From Paludibacter sp. (lineage in GTDB: Bacteria > Bacteroidota > Bacteroidia > Bacteroidales > Paludibacteraceae): 64,000 bases of DNA. The DNA lies in assembly GCA_023666945.1 (NCBI GenBank), contig JAMPAY010000006.1, positions 57,830 to 121,829 of the forward strand, written 5' to 3'. Both the position numbers and the translations under genes were made by a program. Positions 45,201 to 55,001 of the stretch are shown here, one piece after another. Every line of letters begins with the position of its first letter. The stretch's first letter is position 1. The notes under the pieces were generated by a model. That model was not told the DNA's origin and searched no databases. It saw only the letters and a program-made list of their open reading frames with translations.

Positions 45201-48200
45201 CGAATATATAGAGTTTTGGATTATGGATCCGTTCCTCACCAATCCTGACAATACGTATACGGGTGGCGACCTTTATTTCAACTTAGGCGACATCAGCGAA
45301 GATATACTGAAAGACGGCAAGAAATCGTTTGAACACGGATTACCCATATCGGACACAGAAGAAGCGACTACAGTAGAGCACACTATTTGGGGACGCGTTC
45401 CGAAAACGACCAGTACGGTAACCGCATTTTCGAACGAAACAGGTGCACGAGAGCGTCAGGACGTGGGATTGAACGGTTTATCCACCGAACAAGAGTTGTC
45501 GTTTGAATATAACGGTGAACGTCCGTATGCCACTTATGTGGAGACCTTGCGCCAAAAATTAACTCCCGCCATCAGAAGCGCATGGGAAGACGACCCGTTC
45601 TCACCCCTCAACGACCCTGCAGGAGATAATTATCACTATTATAGGGGTACGGATTGGGATGAGCAAGAAACGGATATTCTGACACGTTACAAATACTATA
45701 ACGGAACCGAGGGCAACTCGCCTGCGACCGATAATGGACGCGAATCGTACGGTACTGCCGCCACATTGACCCCCGATATAGAAGACATCAACAATGACAA
45801 TACACTGAACGAATACGAGAAATACTATCAATATAAGGTATCGCTCCGTCCCGGTATGATGGAGGTTGGGCAGCAGCACATCACACAAAAATTGGTAACC
45901 CGCGTAAATTTAGAGAACGGTAATACGGAAGAGGTAACGTGGTATCAATTTAAGATACCTATTCGTGAATACGACAATCGCATAGGCAGTATTCGCAATT
46001 TCAAATCGATTCGTTTTGTACGCATGTTCTTAACCGGCTTCCGCCAAGAAACTCACTTGCGTTTGGCTTCTTTGGATTTGGTACGCGGTGAATGGCGGGG
46101 CTATACCAAGGAGTTGCATCCTACCGACCAGGCTCCTGCCACCGCTGCTTATATGGATGTAGAGGCGGTTAATATAGAAGAGAATGCCTCACGCACTCCG
46201 GTGAACTATGTATTGCCCCCCGGTATAAGTAGGCAAACCGACCCCGGACAAGCCCAATTGATTGCCCAAAACGAGCAAGCGATGGTACTGCGTGTGCATG
46301 ACCTATCGCCCAACGATGCGCGAGCCGTATACAAAGGAACGGGCTATGACATGCGTAACTACAAGCGTCTGCAGATGTTTGTGCATGCAGAAGCCATCAG
46401 CGAATATCCTGACCTTCAAGACGGCGACTTGAGTTGTTTCATTCGATTGGGTTCGGACATGCGAAACAACTACTACGAATACGAAATACCGCTATCGCTC
46501 ACTCCCGAAGGATTGTACAACAACGACAATGGTGCCGACCGTGCAGCCGTATGGCCTACCGCCAATATGTTTGATTTTGCATTTGAGGTCCTGACCGATG
46601 CCAAATTGGCGCGCAACAAAGCCAAACGGGCAGGTAATGCCGGTGTAGGCAATACGATTCCCTATATCATCTACGATGAAGCCTCAGGCAAACCTCAGAA
46701 CCGCATCACAGTGATGGGTAATCCTACCTTAGGTGAAGTAGAAAACATAATGATTGGTATTCGTAACCGCGGCGTCAAAGCAGTATCGGGTGAAGTATGG
46801 GTAAACGAATTGCGCATGTCGGAATTTAACGAGGAAGGCGGTGTGGCTGCAATGGCAAATGTGGCATTGGGTATATCCGACATAGCCCAAGTGAATGTAG
46901 CAGGACGTATAGAGACCGCCGGATATGGTTCGATAGAGAGCAATGTGCTTGACCGCAACATGGATAACAACTATCAAGTATCGGTGAGTGCAGCATTAGA
47001 GGCAGGGCGTTTATTCCCCGAAAAAGCCCGTCTGCAAATACCCTTATATGTGGCATACACCAACGAAACATTATCGCCCAAATACGACCCGCTGGACACA
47101 GACGTTAAATTGGAAGACAATCTGCAAACCTTTGAGACCAAAGCGGAGCGTGATTCTGTGAAAGCAATGTCGAACACTGTGCAAGAAAGTACCAATTTCT
47201 CGCTCTCCAACGCCAAAGTAAACATCCATAGCAAAAAGCGTAACATGTTCTACGACCCTGCCAACATAACCCTTTCGTATTCTTACTCTGCCCAAGACCA
47301 ACGAACGCCGGAAATGGAGCAGAACCTGGTGAAAGAAGAGAAAGGAGCATTGGCATATGCCTACTCGTTTAATCCTACTCCCTGGGAACCCTTCAAAAAC
47401 AACAAGAAGGTGCAGAAACTAAAATGGATAAAAGAGTTGAACCTCTACTATCTGCCTCAAAGTTGGGCATTTACGACCGACATGTATCGTAATTTCACCC
47501 ATATGAAGATGCGCGACCTGACAGGCGGTATGAGTTCGGAGCCGATATTCTCAAAAGATTGGATGTGGAATAGGAACTTCGACTTCAAGTATGACTTGAC
47601 AAAAACATTGAAGTTTTCTTTCCATAGTGCCATGAACTCCACTGTGGATGAGACCTACTATACCCCGGAAATAATCAAAGACTACGCTTTCACCAACGAT
47701 TATTATGAAGCATGGAAAGATACCGTGATGCGCAGTTTGCGTACCATGGGGTCGCCTTATGCCTATCAGCAAGTATTTACCGCCTCTTACAGTATCCCCT
47801 TCAATCGTTTCGGATGGTTTGATTGGATAACCGCCAACGCATCTTACAACGCCACCTATAATTGGAATCGCACCGCCACTACAACAGATACGGAAACCGA
47901 ACTTGGGAATGTGGCAGCCTCCATGGCATCGTGGCAAGCAGACGGAGCCTTGAACTTTGAATCGCTCTACAACAAATCGAAATATCTCAAGGGTATCAAC
48001 CAACGCTATGCCGGCCGCAACACCGCACGCAGACCTTTCCGTCCGAAAACCTATACCCAAACCATTGTTGCCAAAGCGGACTCTACAATAGAAATCACTC
48101 ACCGATTGGGATCGGAGAAACTGAAGGTGACGGCTGTTGATGAAAACGGTAAAAATGTCAATATCAAATTCAAGACATCAGGAGCCACCAAAATTCTACT

Positions 48201-49713
48201 TACTTCCAAAAGCGACTGCCGAAACCTTTCGCTCACCATTGTTACGCAAGATCCCAATGCCCGTACCCCGGGACAGATAGCGGGAGATTTATCGATGCGC
48301 TTCCTGATGCTTATCCGCAAAGCACAAGTTACCTATAGAGAAACCAACTCTCTTACCGTACCGGGTTTCTACCCCGGTGTGGGTTTCATGGGACAAGGCA
48401 AAACAGATAACCTCTATGCTCCCGGCTTTGATTTTGCGTTCGGCTTTATTCCTGACAATTTCATTGAAAAAGCGAAAGAACACTATTGGCTTTCGCCCGA
48501 CACGACCGTTATACAGCCCGCTACACGTGCCCGCACCAGCGATTTCAATGTCAAACTCACCTTGGAGCCGTTCCCCGGATTTAAGATTCAGTTGAATGGG
48601 CAACGATATGCTGCCAGTTCATCGTCTATTATCTATTCTTACGACCAATTGCAAGAGAACTTTACCGGTTCGTTCAATATAACAGCCGTAGCCATAGCCA
48701 CTGCTTTCGACAAGATAGGCTCTGCCGACAAGAACTTTGCGACCAATTCGTTCAGTCGTTTCTTAGACTATCGCACCACCATGCAACAACGCGTGCAAGG
48801 ACAATACAATGGTATTAAGTATCCGAATGCGGGTTTCTTGAAACAGACCGTCATGGGAGGACAAACCTACGACCCGACGAAAGGCACTGTAGACCAATCA
48901 TCGGCCGATGTACTCATTCCTGCATTTCTTGCCGCCTATACCGGCAAAGATATTAACAACATACAAACAAGTCCATTCCTCTCTATTCTGCAAATTCTCC
49001 CCAACTGGAGCGTTACTTACGACGGTTTGGGCAAACTTCCATGGATGCGCGACCATTTCAGAAGCATCAATCTCACCCACGCTTATACCTGCAAATATAG
49101 TGTAGGAGCCTACAATAGTTATTCGACATGGGTTCCCGCAGCAGGTATAGACAATAAGAATATAGGCTTTGTACGTGACGTGACCACCGACATGCCTATT
49201 CCTTCCTCTGCATACGACATATCATCTGTAAGCATCACGGAACAATTTTCTCCGTTGATTGGTGTGAATGTAGCCATGAAAAACTCAATGACCGCCAAAG
49301 TGGAATATCGCAAACAACGAAACCTTACACTAAACGTAACCTCTGTGCAACTGATGGAAGGAGCAACAAATGAATTGGTTATTGGTTTCGGTTACACGAT
49401 AAAAAACTTCGACATTATTCTTAAACGTAAAAACGACAAACAGACAAAAGTCAGCAACGACTTGAAACTGAATGTAGACCTCTCTTACAAAGATATAAAA
49501 ACACTACTGCGTAAAGTGGAAGAAAACATTACGCAAGCATCATCGGGCAACAAAGTATTGGGCGTGAATGTAACGGTAGACTATGTACTATCTTCCAAAA
49601 TCAATCTGCAGTTATTCTATCAGCATCAAGGAACCACTCCTCTGATTTCATCTTCCTATCCCGTAAAATCAGATGAAATAGGACTGAACATCAAACTGAT
49701 GCTTACTCGCTAA
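42283..49713 (+). CDS. sprA: T9SS outer-membrane translocon SprA (Sov)
   Basis: About 2,470 residues, the family's usual size. SprA is the very large beta-barrel conduit of the type IX secretion system. Visible are NIGPADKVFGPGGVQLKTQGSAEL near residue 150, repeated beta-strand segments, DDFESTKTNIDI, GEVWVNELRMSEF and a barrel-like C-terminal third. The first ATG/GTG/TTG in frame is GTG at 42343, but the codons before it encode a good Sec signal peptide (LNRFVFILLCLVSVAASGQ). The frame is bounded by TAG at 42268, so the real start is probably CTG 42283 or ATT 42274; I used 42283. Codon choice changes around 44.1-44.9 kb. Confidence 0.93.
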   Translation: MNRFVFILLCLVSVAASGQVVESDSTISVLSDSVSFAPTRVKQYGADDYGSLSGVESSMDLEDPENISTEVEYQPSTGYYILHTKIGDVDIATPYLMTEGEYRDYSAQLAMSRYWQEKISAVEHNNERKFDITDMKFNIGPADKVFGPGGVQLKTQGSAELIFAFKHQHIDNPALTLRARNNNIFDFDEKIQLNVNGSVGDKLNFTMNYNTEASFDFDQQNLKLNYQGKEDDIIQSIEAGNVSMNLNSSLISGSQALFGVKANLKFGKLSVQALVSQQNSESQTVSSKGGAQMSSFEVSADSYDENRHFFLSYFFRDNYEKSMSQLPYIASGVTINRIEVWVTNKRGQYDNARNIVAFTDLGEHSAEHLNNSYWRPQGANENPHNRANTLYNEISAMSGVRDIQQTNALLSGLSAYDITGGEDYEKIESARLLSSTEYTLNASLGYISLRSALNQDEVLCVAYEYTYQGQVYQVGEFSTDASDDLKAPNALLLKMLKSSNNAPDRKGRGTWDLMMKNVYSIGAMQMTSDKFELYILYRNDSVGTDLQYLQEGAIKGQQLLRVMNLDRLDQKNNANPDGKFDYVEGYTAYSSNGRIIFPVLEPFGEHLRTKIGNDAIAGKYIFQELYDSTLVVAQEMSEKNKFVLSGKYKGSAGNEIRLNAMNVPRGSVTVTAGGATLTENVDYTVDYTMGTVTILNQAILESGTNVDVKLENQSTFSMQRKSLYGAHLEYAFSPDLTVGGTIMHMTERPLTTKVNTGSEPISNTIWGVNAAYKTEFMWLSNALDRIPWITATAPSTLQVNAEFAHLIPGHTRDVGKAGLAYIDDFESTKTNIDIHYPAFWYLASTPSEFDESKLSNNIAYGKNRAHLSWYSVDPIFGHAQANTPLYIKNNPDMLSDHRTRIVYEQEIYPNKEVLATEDTRLAILNLSYYPQERGPYNIVADEIQSDGTLSNPEQRWGGIMRRLDNTDFETSNIEYIEFWIMDPFLTNPDNTYTGGDLYFNLGDISEDILKDGKKSFEHGLPISDTEEATTVEHTIWGRVPKTTSTVTAFSNETGARERQDVGLNGLSTEQELSFEYNGERPYATYVETLRQKLTPAIRSAWEDDPFSPLNDPAGDNYHYYRGTDWDEQETDILTRYKYYNGTEGNSPATDNGRESYGTAATLTPDIEDINNDNTLNEYEKYYQYKVSLRPGMMEVGQQHITQKLVTRVNLENGNTEEVTWYQFKIPIREYDNRIGSIRNFKSIRFVRMFLTGFRQETHLRLASLDLVRGEWRGYTKELHPTDQAPATAAYMDVEAVNIEENASRTPVNYVLPPGISRQTDPGQAQLIAQNEQAMVLRVHDLSPNDARAVYKGTGYDMRNYKRLQMFVHAEAISEYPDLQDGDLSCFIRLGSDMRNNYYEYEIPLSLTPEGLYNNDNGADRAAVWPTANMFDFAFEVLTDAKLARNKAKRAGNAGVGNTIPYIIYDEASGKPQNRITVMGNPTLGEVENIMIGIRNRGVKAVSGEVWVNELRMSEFNEEGGVAAMANVALGISDIAQVNVAGRIETAGYGSIESNVLDRNMDNNYQVSVSAALEAGRLFPEKARLQIPLYVAYTNETLSPKYDPLDTDVKLEDNLQTFETKAERDSVKAMSNTVQESTNFSLSNAKVNIHSKKRNMFYDPANITLSYSYSAQDQRTPEMEQNLVKEEKGALAYAYSFNPTPWEPFKNNKKVQKLKWIKELNLYYLPQSWAFTTDMYRNFTHMKMRDLTGGMSSEPIFSKDWMWNRNFDFKYDLTKTLKFSFHSAMNSTVDETYYTPEIIKDYAFTNDYYEAWKDTVMRSLRTMGSPYAYQQVFTASYSIPFNRFGWFDWITANASYNATYNWNRTATTTDTETELGNVAASMASWQADGALNFESLYNKSKYLKGINQRYAGRNTARRPFRPKTYTQTIVAKADSTIEITHRLGSEKLKVTAVDENGKNVNIKFKTSGATKILLTSKSDCRNLSLTIVTQDPNARTPGQIAGDLSMRFLMLIRKAQVTYRETNSLTVPGFYPGVGFMGQGKTDNLYAPGFDFAFGFIPDNFIEKAKEHYWLSPDTTVIQPATRARTSDFNVKLTLEPFPGFKIQLNGQRYAASSSSIIYSYDQLQENFTGSFNITAVAIATAFDKIGSADKNFATNSFSRFLDYRTTMQQRVQGQYNGIKYPNAGFLKQTVMGGQTYDPTKGTVDQSSADVLIPAFLAAYTGKDINNIQTSPFLSILQILPNWSVTYDGLGKLPWMRDHFRSINLTHAYTCKYSVGAYNSYSTWVPAAGIDNKNIGFVRDVTTDMPIPSSAYDISSVSITEQFSPLIGVNVAMKNSMTAKVEYRKQRNLTLNVTSVQLMEGATNELVIGFGYTIKNFDIILKRKNDKQTKVSNDLKLNVDLSYKDIKTLLRKVEENITQASSGNKVLGVNVTVDYVLSSKINLQLFYQHQGTTPLISSSYPVKSDEIGLNIKLMLTR

Positions 49714-50118
49714 CAAGAGCACATACATCGCACAACCTTAAAGAGGTTACTTCCTGCAAAAACGACATATCAATAAGTACATCCGCATCCAATTTCGCCG
49801 ATACGTTTAACTGCGGGGCAACTTGCTTTCAAATGTAAGTATTCTTCTCCATATTTATCTACGTTATAGTATCTCTTGCGAAATCACTGCACTTTTCTTT
49901 GTGCATCACACTGCTGCCTATACTTGGGCCGACTCGAATGTGGCGTTTATCAGCATATGCCAAACGCGAATCGGAGACTGACAACATCTCTGCACAATTA
50001 CTCCATTTTTCCACGGAATTGTTCCGTTATTCCGAAAAAACGCCGCAAACTACATTCTGGCATTTTGTTTGAAAATCGAAAGGCAGAACTCAATAAAGGA
50101 ATAAATATACATAATCGT
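49714..50118. other. Intergenic region between sprA and the export operon
   Basis: 405 nt. No strong terminator is seen after sprA and no exact TAnnTTTG box before the TolC gene. The notable feature is the dyad at 50013-50027. The TolC reading frame stays open upstream to 49876, but that part is Cys/His/Arg-rich and not protein-like. Confidence 0.55.
50013..50027 (+). promoter_or_regulatory. Candidate operator dyad upstream of the export operon
   Basis: ACGGAA-TTG-TTCCGT is a perfect 6-bp dyad with a 3-nt centre, followed by a further half-site TTCCG (50031-50035). It is about 90 nt before the TolC ATG. The AraC regulator at the other end of the operon is one possible ligand, though AraC proteins usually bind direct repeats. 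Confidence 0.35.
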
Positions 50119-51561
50119 ATGAGAACAAAAACAAACCTATGCACTTGTTGTCTGCTGGTTCTCACTATCAGCCTGACAGCCCAAACACATCTCACATTAG
50201 AGGGATGCCGCGACCTTGCCTTACAAGGAAATAAACAGACCCAAATAGACAACGAAAACATTGCTGCGGCTCAAGACCTTCGAAAAGCCGCCCTTGCCAA
50301 GTATTTCCCTAAGTTTTCTGCCAATGGTGCCTACGTATGGAGCCAAAACAATCTGTATCTAATCAGTGATGAAGCAACCCTCCCATTTGGCACCATGAAC
50401 GCTGACGGTACATTCAGTTTCAATCCTAACATCATTCAGAATTTCTTCCCAAATGTGGATTCGAAAATCAGCGATTGGGTAGCCCAAGAATACATGAAAC
50501 TGCACAATGCTTCCGAACTTGACTTTGAGCACACCTTCGTAGGCGAAGTAGGCGTAACACAACCCATATTTACCGGTGGTAGAATTACCCAACTATACAA
50601 AATTGCCAAAGCAGGAGAAAACGTTGCCACCATACAACAAAGTCAGCACAACGAAGATTTAATCGTTAAAACAGACGAAGCCTATTGGCGTGTTATCTCC
50701 GTAAACGGGAAATATAAGTTGGCTGAGAAATATTGCAATATGCTTCGCAAAGTAAAAACCGACCTTGAGGCTGCCGTAGAAGAAGGAACCGCTACTCAAT
50801 CCGACCTACTAAACGTGAGCGTCAAACTTAATGAAGCAGAAATAAGTCTGATGAAAGCAGAGAATGGATTAGTCCTCTCTAAAATGGCACTGTGTCAGAT
50901 ATGCGGGTTGCCTTTGGATAGCGATATAGTGTTGGACGATTCACATCTAAACGACGTAGTACTGAGCGACACCAAAGACAGCAATAGCGATGTAACCAAT
51001 CAGAGGCATGAAGTGCAACTGCTGGAAGAAGCCACAAAGATAGCCCAATCAGGAGTAAAACTTACTGCATCGCAACTAATGCCAACCATCATCGCCAATG
51101 CCAACTATATCACCACAAACCCGAATCTGTACAATGGGTTTCAAAACAAATTCGGAGGTTCGTTTCATGCCGGTGTAGTGGTCAATATACCTATTGCTCA
51201 TGCCGATGATATATTGGAGGTGAAAGCCGCCAAACACAAAGCAAGAACAGTTGAGTTGCTGTTGGAAGATGCACGTGAGAAAATAGCGTTACAAGTATGC
51301 CAGACCCAACAACAACTTGCCGAAGCCAACCGCAAATTGGTAAGTTCGACCGCAGCCATTAAACATGCGGAAGAAAATCTTCGACTTGCTCAAGCCGGTT
51401 TTGAAGAAGGCATGCTTACATCTACCGAACTGTTAGGCGCACAAACCGCATGGCTGAAAGCCTATTCCGAACAAATAGATGCAGCCATCGATGTACGCAT
51501 CTACGAAGTATATCTTCAGAAACACACAGGAACTCTTTCCTACACATCAACAAATCATTAA
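50119..51561 (+). CDS. TolC-family outer-membrane efflux protein
   Basis: 480 residues. Signal peptide (LCTCCLLVLTISLTAQ), then the outer membrane efflux protein repeats with long coiled-coil helices: LTLEGCRDLALQGNKQTQ at the start and EENLRLAQAGFEEGMLTSTELLGAQTAWLKA near the end. It would be the exit duct for the periplasmic adaptor and ABC-2 permeases encoded next. The ATG at 50119 is chosen for the signal peptide. 31 nt to the HlyD gene. Confidence 0.92.
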   Translation: MRTKTNLCTCCLLVLTISLTAQTHLTLEGCRDLALQGNKQTQIDNENIAAAQDLRKAALAKYFPKFSANGAYVWSQNNLYLISDEATLPFGTMNADGTFSFNPNIIQNFFPNVDSKISDWVAQEYMKLHNASELDFEHTFVGEVGVTQPIFTGGRITQLYKIAKAGENVATIQQSQHNEDLIVKTDEAYWRVISVNGKYKLAEKYCNMLRKVKTDLEAAVEEGTATQSDLLNVSVKLNEAEISLMKAENGLVLSKMALCQICGLPLDSDIVLDDSHLNDVVLSDTKDSNSDVTNQRHEVQLLEEATKIAQSGVKLTASQLMPTIIANANYITTNPNLYNGFQNKFGGSFHAGVVVNIPIAHADDILEVKAAKHKARTVELLLEDAREKIALQVCQTQQQLAEANRKLVSSTAAIKHAEENLRLAQAGFEEGMLTSTELLGAQTAWLKAYSEQIDAAIDVRIYEVYLQKHTGTLSYTSTNH

Positions 51562-51592
51562 TATTAACAACACACAATATAATAGAAATAGT

Positions 51593-52594
51593 ATGGACTC
51601 AAAAAACAAGACACACAATTTACTGATTGGTTTGATAGCCTTAGTGGCAGTAATCGTAATAGTAGGCGTAATAGGTATTCTTGCTCTTCGCCCCGAATCT
51701 ATAGTGATTACAGGTGAAGCAGAAGCGACCGAATATAGAGTATCCGGCAAAGTTCCCGGTCGTATAGAAATGTTCTTTGCCGAAGAAGGCGACCATGTTC
51801 AAAAAGGCGACACATTGGTATTTATCGACAGCCCCGAAGTACGTGCCAAACTGGCTCAAGCACGTGCCGCTCGTGCCGCTGCTGCCGCACAAGACCAAAA
51901 AGCACAGAATGGTGCTCAAGCCGAACAGATACAAGGTGCTTACGAACTCTATCAGAAAGCCTTAGTAGGTGAAGACATCATGCGTAAATCGTACAACCGC
52001 GTGAAGAATCTCTATGAGAAAGGAGTGGTTTCTGCTCAAAAGAAAGACGAAGTGGAAGCCCAATATAAAGCCGCTGTTGCCACAACCAAAGCCGCCAAAA
52101 GTCAGTATGAGATGGCTAAAAAAGGAGCCCGCTCCGAAGATAAAGCTGCTGCTGCCGCCGTAGTTGCCCGAGCCGATGGCGCAATCAGCGAAGTAGAAGC
52201 CTATTTGGATGAACTCTATCTGACTGCACCTGCCGGCGGTGAGATAACGACACGTTTCCCTAAAGTAGGAGAATTGGTTGGCAGCGGTTCGCCCATTATG
52301 AGCATTACCGACCTCAGCGACATGTGGCTAACCTTCTCTATTCGCGAAGATTTACTTCCCAACATGACGGTAGGCAGTACCATCAACTTCACCGTTCCCG
52401 CATTAGGCGAAAGTACTTACCAAGCCACCATAACTTATATGCAAGCCAAGGCTTCGTATGCCACGTGGCGTGCCACAAAAGCGAGCGGTCAATTCGATGC
52501 TAAAACCTTTGAGGTAAAAGCCCGCCCCAATAGTACGGTACCTAACCTTCGTCCGGGAATGACGGTTGTTATGCAATCTGCCCCGCTTAACTAA
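51593..52594 (+). CDS. HlyD/EmrA-type periplasmic adaptor
   Basis: 333 residues. One N-terminal transmembrane helix (LLIGLIALVAVIVIVGVIGILAL), then a lipoyl half-motif (EATEYRVSGKVPGRIEMFFAEEGDHVQKGDTL), an Ala-rich alpha-hairpin (about 85-195) and the second half-motif with a beta-barrel domain. It bridges the inner-membrane transporter to the TolC-like channel. 31 nt after the TolC gene and 7 nt before the first permease gene. Confidence 0.92.
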   Translation: MDSKNKTHNLLIGLIALVAVIVIVGVIGILALRPESIVITGEAEATEYRVSGKVPGRIEMFFAEEGDHVQKGDTLVFIDSPEVRAKLAQARAARAAAAAQDQKAQNGAQAEQIQGAYELYQKALVGEDIMRKSYNRVKNLYEKGVVSAQKKDEVEAQYKAAVATTKAAKSQYEMAKKGARSEDKAAAAAVVARADGAISEVEAYLDELYLTAPAGGEITTRFPKVGELVGSGSPIMSITDLSDMWLTFSIREDLLPNMTVGSTINFTVPALGESTYQATITYMQAKASYATWRATKASGQFDAKTFEVKARPNSTVPNLRPGMTVVMQSAPLN

Positions 52595-52601
52595 TTGCTC
52601 C

Positions 52602-53765
52602 ATGAAAACACTTATAGCCGTTGTCAGAAGAGAATTGCAGCAGATGCAAAGTCGCCCGATATACCTATTTTCTTCGGTAGTGGTGATGATATTCTCCTGC
52701 GTATTCTTTCTGACTCTGATGAACGAGGGTATTCCGCAAAAGTTACCCATCGGCATTGTCGATCACGACCAAACTTACATATCGCGTATGGTACGCAGGG
52801 AGATTGATGCCGGACAAGCAGTCAACGTGATAGCCGAATATGCCAACTATACGGAAGCACGAGAGGCTATGCAACGAGGCGAGATATATGCTTTTGTAGA
52901 ACTCCCTGCCAATATGTATAGCGACATGCTCGCTATGAAACGTCCGACAGTGGCCATCTATGCCAACAATGCGTATCTGCTTGGCGGAATGCTCTCCTAC
53001 AGACAACTAATGACCATTGTAAATTTGGCTTCCGGTGCAATGCAACGCGAGGTGATGCGTGGTAGAGGTATGCGCGACAGCGATATAATGCCTTTGATTC
53101 AACCCGTGGTGATAGATACCCACATGCTTGGCAATCCATGGGCAAATTATCCCATCTACCTTGCCACAACGATACTTCCGGGTATATTGGGCTTAATGGT
53201 ACTGACACTTTGCGCCTTTGCCATTACGCACGAACTGAAAACGGGCACTTCAAAAGAATGGTTGGCTACTGCGGGAAATAGTATATTTGTAGCAGTAAGC
53301 GGAAAGATGCTGCCTTATACCATCTTATTCACACTATTAGGATGGCTGATGAATATCGCCATGTTCGGAATACTCCATTTCCCTATGAACGGCAGTTTAT
53401 TATTCCTCTGCTTGAGTACTCTTATTTATGTGATAGCCATGCAAGCAGCAGCCATTGTAATAACAAGTTGCGTACCTGTGCCACGTATGGCAGTATGTTT
53501 GTGCGTACTGTATGGTGTATTGGCATTCTCGTTATCGGGCTTTACGTATCCCGTTGAGTCCATGAAACCCGCTTTTCAGGCATGGAGTTATTTGGTTCCG
53601 CTACGTTACTACTATCTGATTACCGTAGATCAAATGCTCATGGGGCTGAGTGCTGCCAAATCGTGCCTATGGTTGGCACTTATGGGGGCAGCCGTGATTC
53701 TGCCTATACCCTTATCGCACCGCTTGAAAAACGCATTACTTTACAGGAACTTCCCCGAAGATTAA
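52602..53765 (+). CDS. ABC-2 type transporter permease (YhhJ/YbhR-like), first copy
   Basis: 387 residues. One N-terminal helix (IYLFSSVVVMIFSCVFFLTLM), a large extracytoplasmic loop with IGIVDHDQTYISRMV, and five more helices at the C-terminus, the layout of ABC-2 permeases such as YbhR. No ATP-binding protein is encoded in this operon, so the ATPase must come from elsewhere or be absent. Start ATG 52602, 7 nt after the adaptor stop; the second permease gene follows after 12 nt. Confidence 0.9.
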   Translation: MKTLIAVVRRELQQMQSRPIYLFSSVVVMIFSCVFFLTLMNEGIPQKLPIGIVDHDQTYISRMVRREIDAGQAVNVIAEYANYTEAREAMQRGEIYAFVELPANMYSDMLAMKRPTVAIYANNAYLLGGMLSYRQLMTIVNLASGAMQREVMRGRGMRDSDIMPLIQPVVIDTHMLGNPWANYPIYLATTILPGILGLMVLTLCAFAITHELKTGTSKEWLATAGNSIFVAVSGKMLPYTILFTLLGWLMNIAMFGILHFPMNGSLLFLCLSTLIYVIAMQAAAIVITSCVPVPRMAVCLCVLYGVLAFSLSGFTYPVESMKPAFQAWSYLVPLRYYYLITVDQMLMGLSAAKSCLWLALMGAAVILPIPLSHRLKNALLYRNFPED

Positions 53766-53777
53766 AGATACATCACT

Positions 53778-55001
53778 ATGAAACATTACCCATTTTCCAC
53801 ACGCTTACTCTACAAGGCAGAAGATATATGGTACATCTTTGTGCAGGAATTGCGGAACATTTTCCGTGACAAAGGCGTACTTATTATCTTCTTCCTTGCA
53901 GGGTTGGTATATCCCCTACTCTATCCTCTATTATACGACAAGGAAATAATTACAGACATGCCCATAGCAGTAGTAGATGAATCGCAAACCCAACATAGCC
54001 GAGATTACATCCGCAAATTAGATGCCACACGCGAAGTTTGTGTTGCCTACAAATGCCTGAATATGGAAGAAGCAGAAGATCTCTATCATCGCAGAAAAAT
54101 ACACGGTATCGTTTATTTCCCGAAAGACTTTGAAGAACAACTCCAAACCTTACACGGACAAACCACCGTGTCAATATATTGCGACATGTCATCGTTTCTT
54201 TACTACAAGAACATGCAAATAGCGAGCAACTTTGTTATGTTGGACGAACATCACAACATACAACTGCACCGCTACGAGATGACCGGTAAAACCGGTGAGA
54301 CTGCCGAACTACTAACCCAACCATTGCAATATGAAGAATCCTTTTTGTATAATATCGGCGGAGGCTTTGCCTCTTTCCTGCTCCCCGCTATTCTTATCAT
54401 GATTCTGCATCAAACCTTATTCTTCGGTGTGGGTATGCTTGCAGGAACAGCCAGAGAGCGCAATGGCGAACTCTTCTACATAGAAGGGCGTCAAGCCGAG
54501 CGGAGTACACTGCGCATTGTATTGGGCAAAGGTTTCGCCTATTTCATCATTTACTTTGCACTCGCAGCCTATACATTAGGATTGATTCCCCTGATATTTA
54601 ATCTGCCCCATATAGGTTCGTTTGCCGATGTAATGAAACTAATGGTTCCCTTCTTGCTTGCCACAACCTTCTTTGCTATTACAGTATCGGTATTCGTACG
54701 TGAACGCGAAACGGGACTGATAACAATGGTATTCTTCACCGTAATACTGCTCTTCTTGGCAGGCTTCAGTTGGCCCGCCAGCAATATACCTGTATTTTGG
54801 AGTAATTTTGCAAAACTATTCCCCAGCACATTTGGTATAAACGGATATATACACATCAATAGCATGGGGGCTACATTGGCAGGTACACGCCACGAATACA
54901 TTGCCTTGTGGATACAAACAGGAGTTTATTTTCTTACTGCTTGTTTAAGCCTGCGATTGTCTTCATACATACATCAACGGCTTCAAGAACGCGTTGCCTG
55001 A
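53778..55001 (+). CDS. ABC-2 type transporter permease, second copy
   Basis: 407 residues with the same layout as the preceding permease: LIIFFLAGLVYPLLYPLLY (helix 1), then a loop beginning MPIAVVDESQTQHSRDYI, clearly paralogous to IGIVDHDQTY in copy one, and C-terminal helices including TGLITMVFFTVILLFLAGFSWP. The pair probably forms a heterodimer. Its 3' end overlaps the convergent AraC gene by 19 nt. Confidence 0.9.
   Translation: MKHYPFSTRLLYKAEDIWYIFVQELRNIFRDKGVLIIFFLAGLVYPLLYPLLYDKEIITDMPIAVVDESQTQHSRDYIRKLDATREVCVAYKCLNMEEAEDLYHRRKIHGIVYFPKDFEEQLQTLHGQTTVSIYCDMSSFLYYKNMQIASNFVMLDEHHNIQLHRYEMTGKTGETAELLTQPLQYEESFLYNIGGGFASFLLPAILIMILHQTLFFGVGMLAGTARERNGELFYIEGRQAERSTLRIVLGKGFAYFIIYFALAAYTLGLIPLIFNLPHIGSFADVMKLMVPFLLATTFFAITVSVFVRERETGLITMVFFTVILLFLAGFSWPASNIPVFWSNFAKLFPSTFGINGYIHINSMGATLAGTRHEYIALWIQTGVYFLTACLSLRLSSYIHQRLQERVA

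Noticed and set aside
49876..50118. N-terminal extension of the export-operon TolC gene
   Set aside because: The extra 81 residues are Cys/His/Arg-rich and precede a perfect signal peptide; the ATG at 50119 is the better start.
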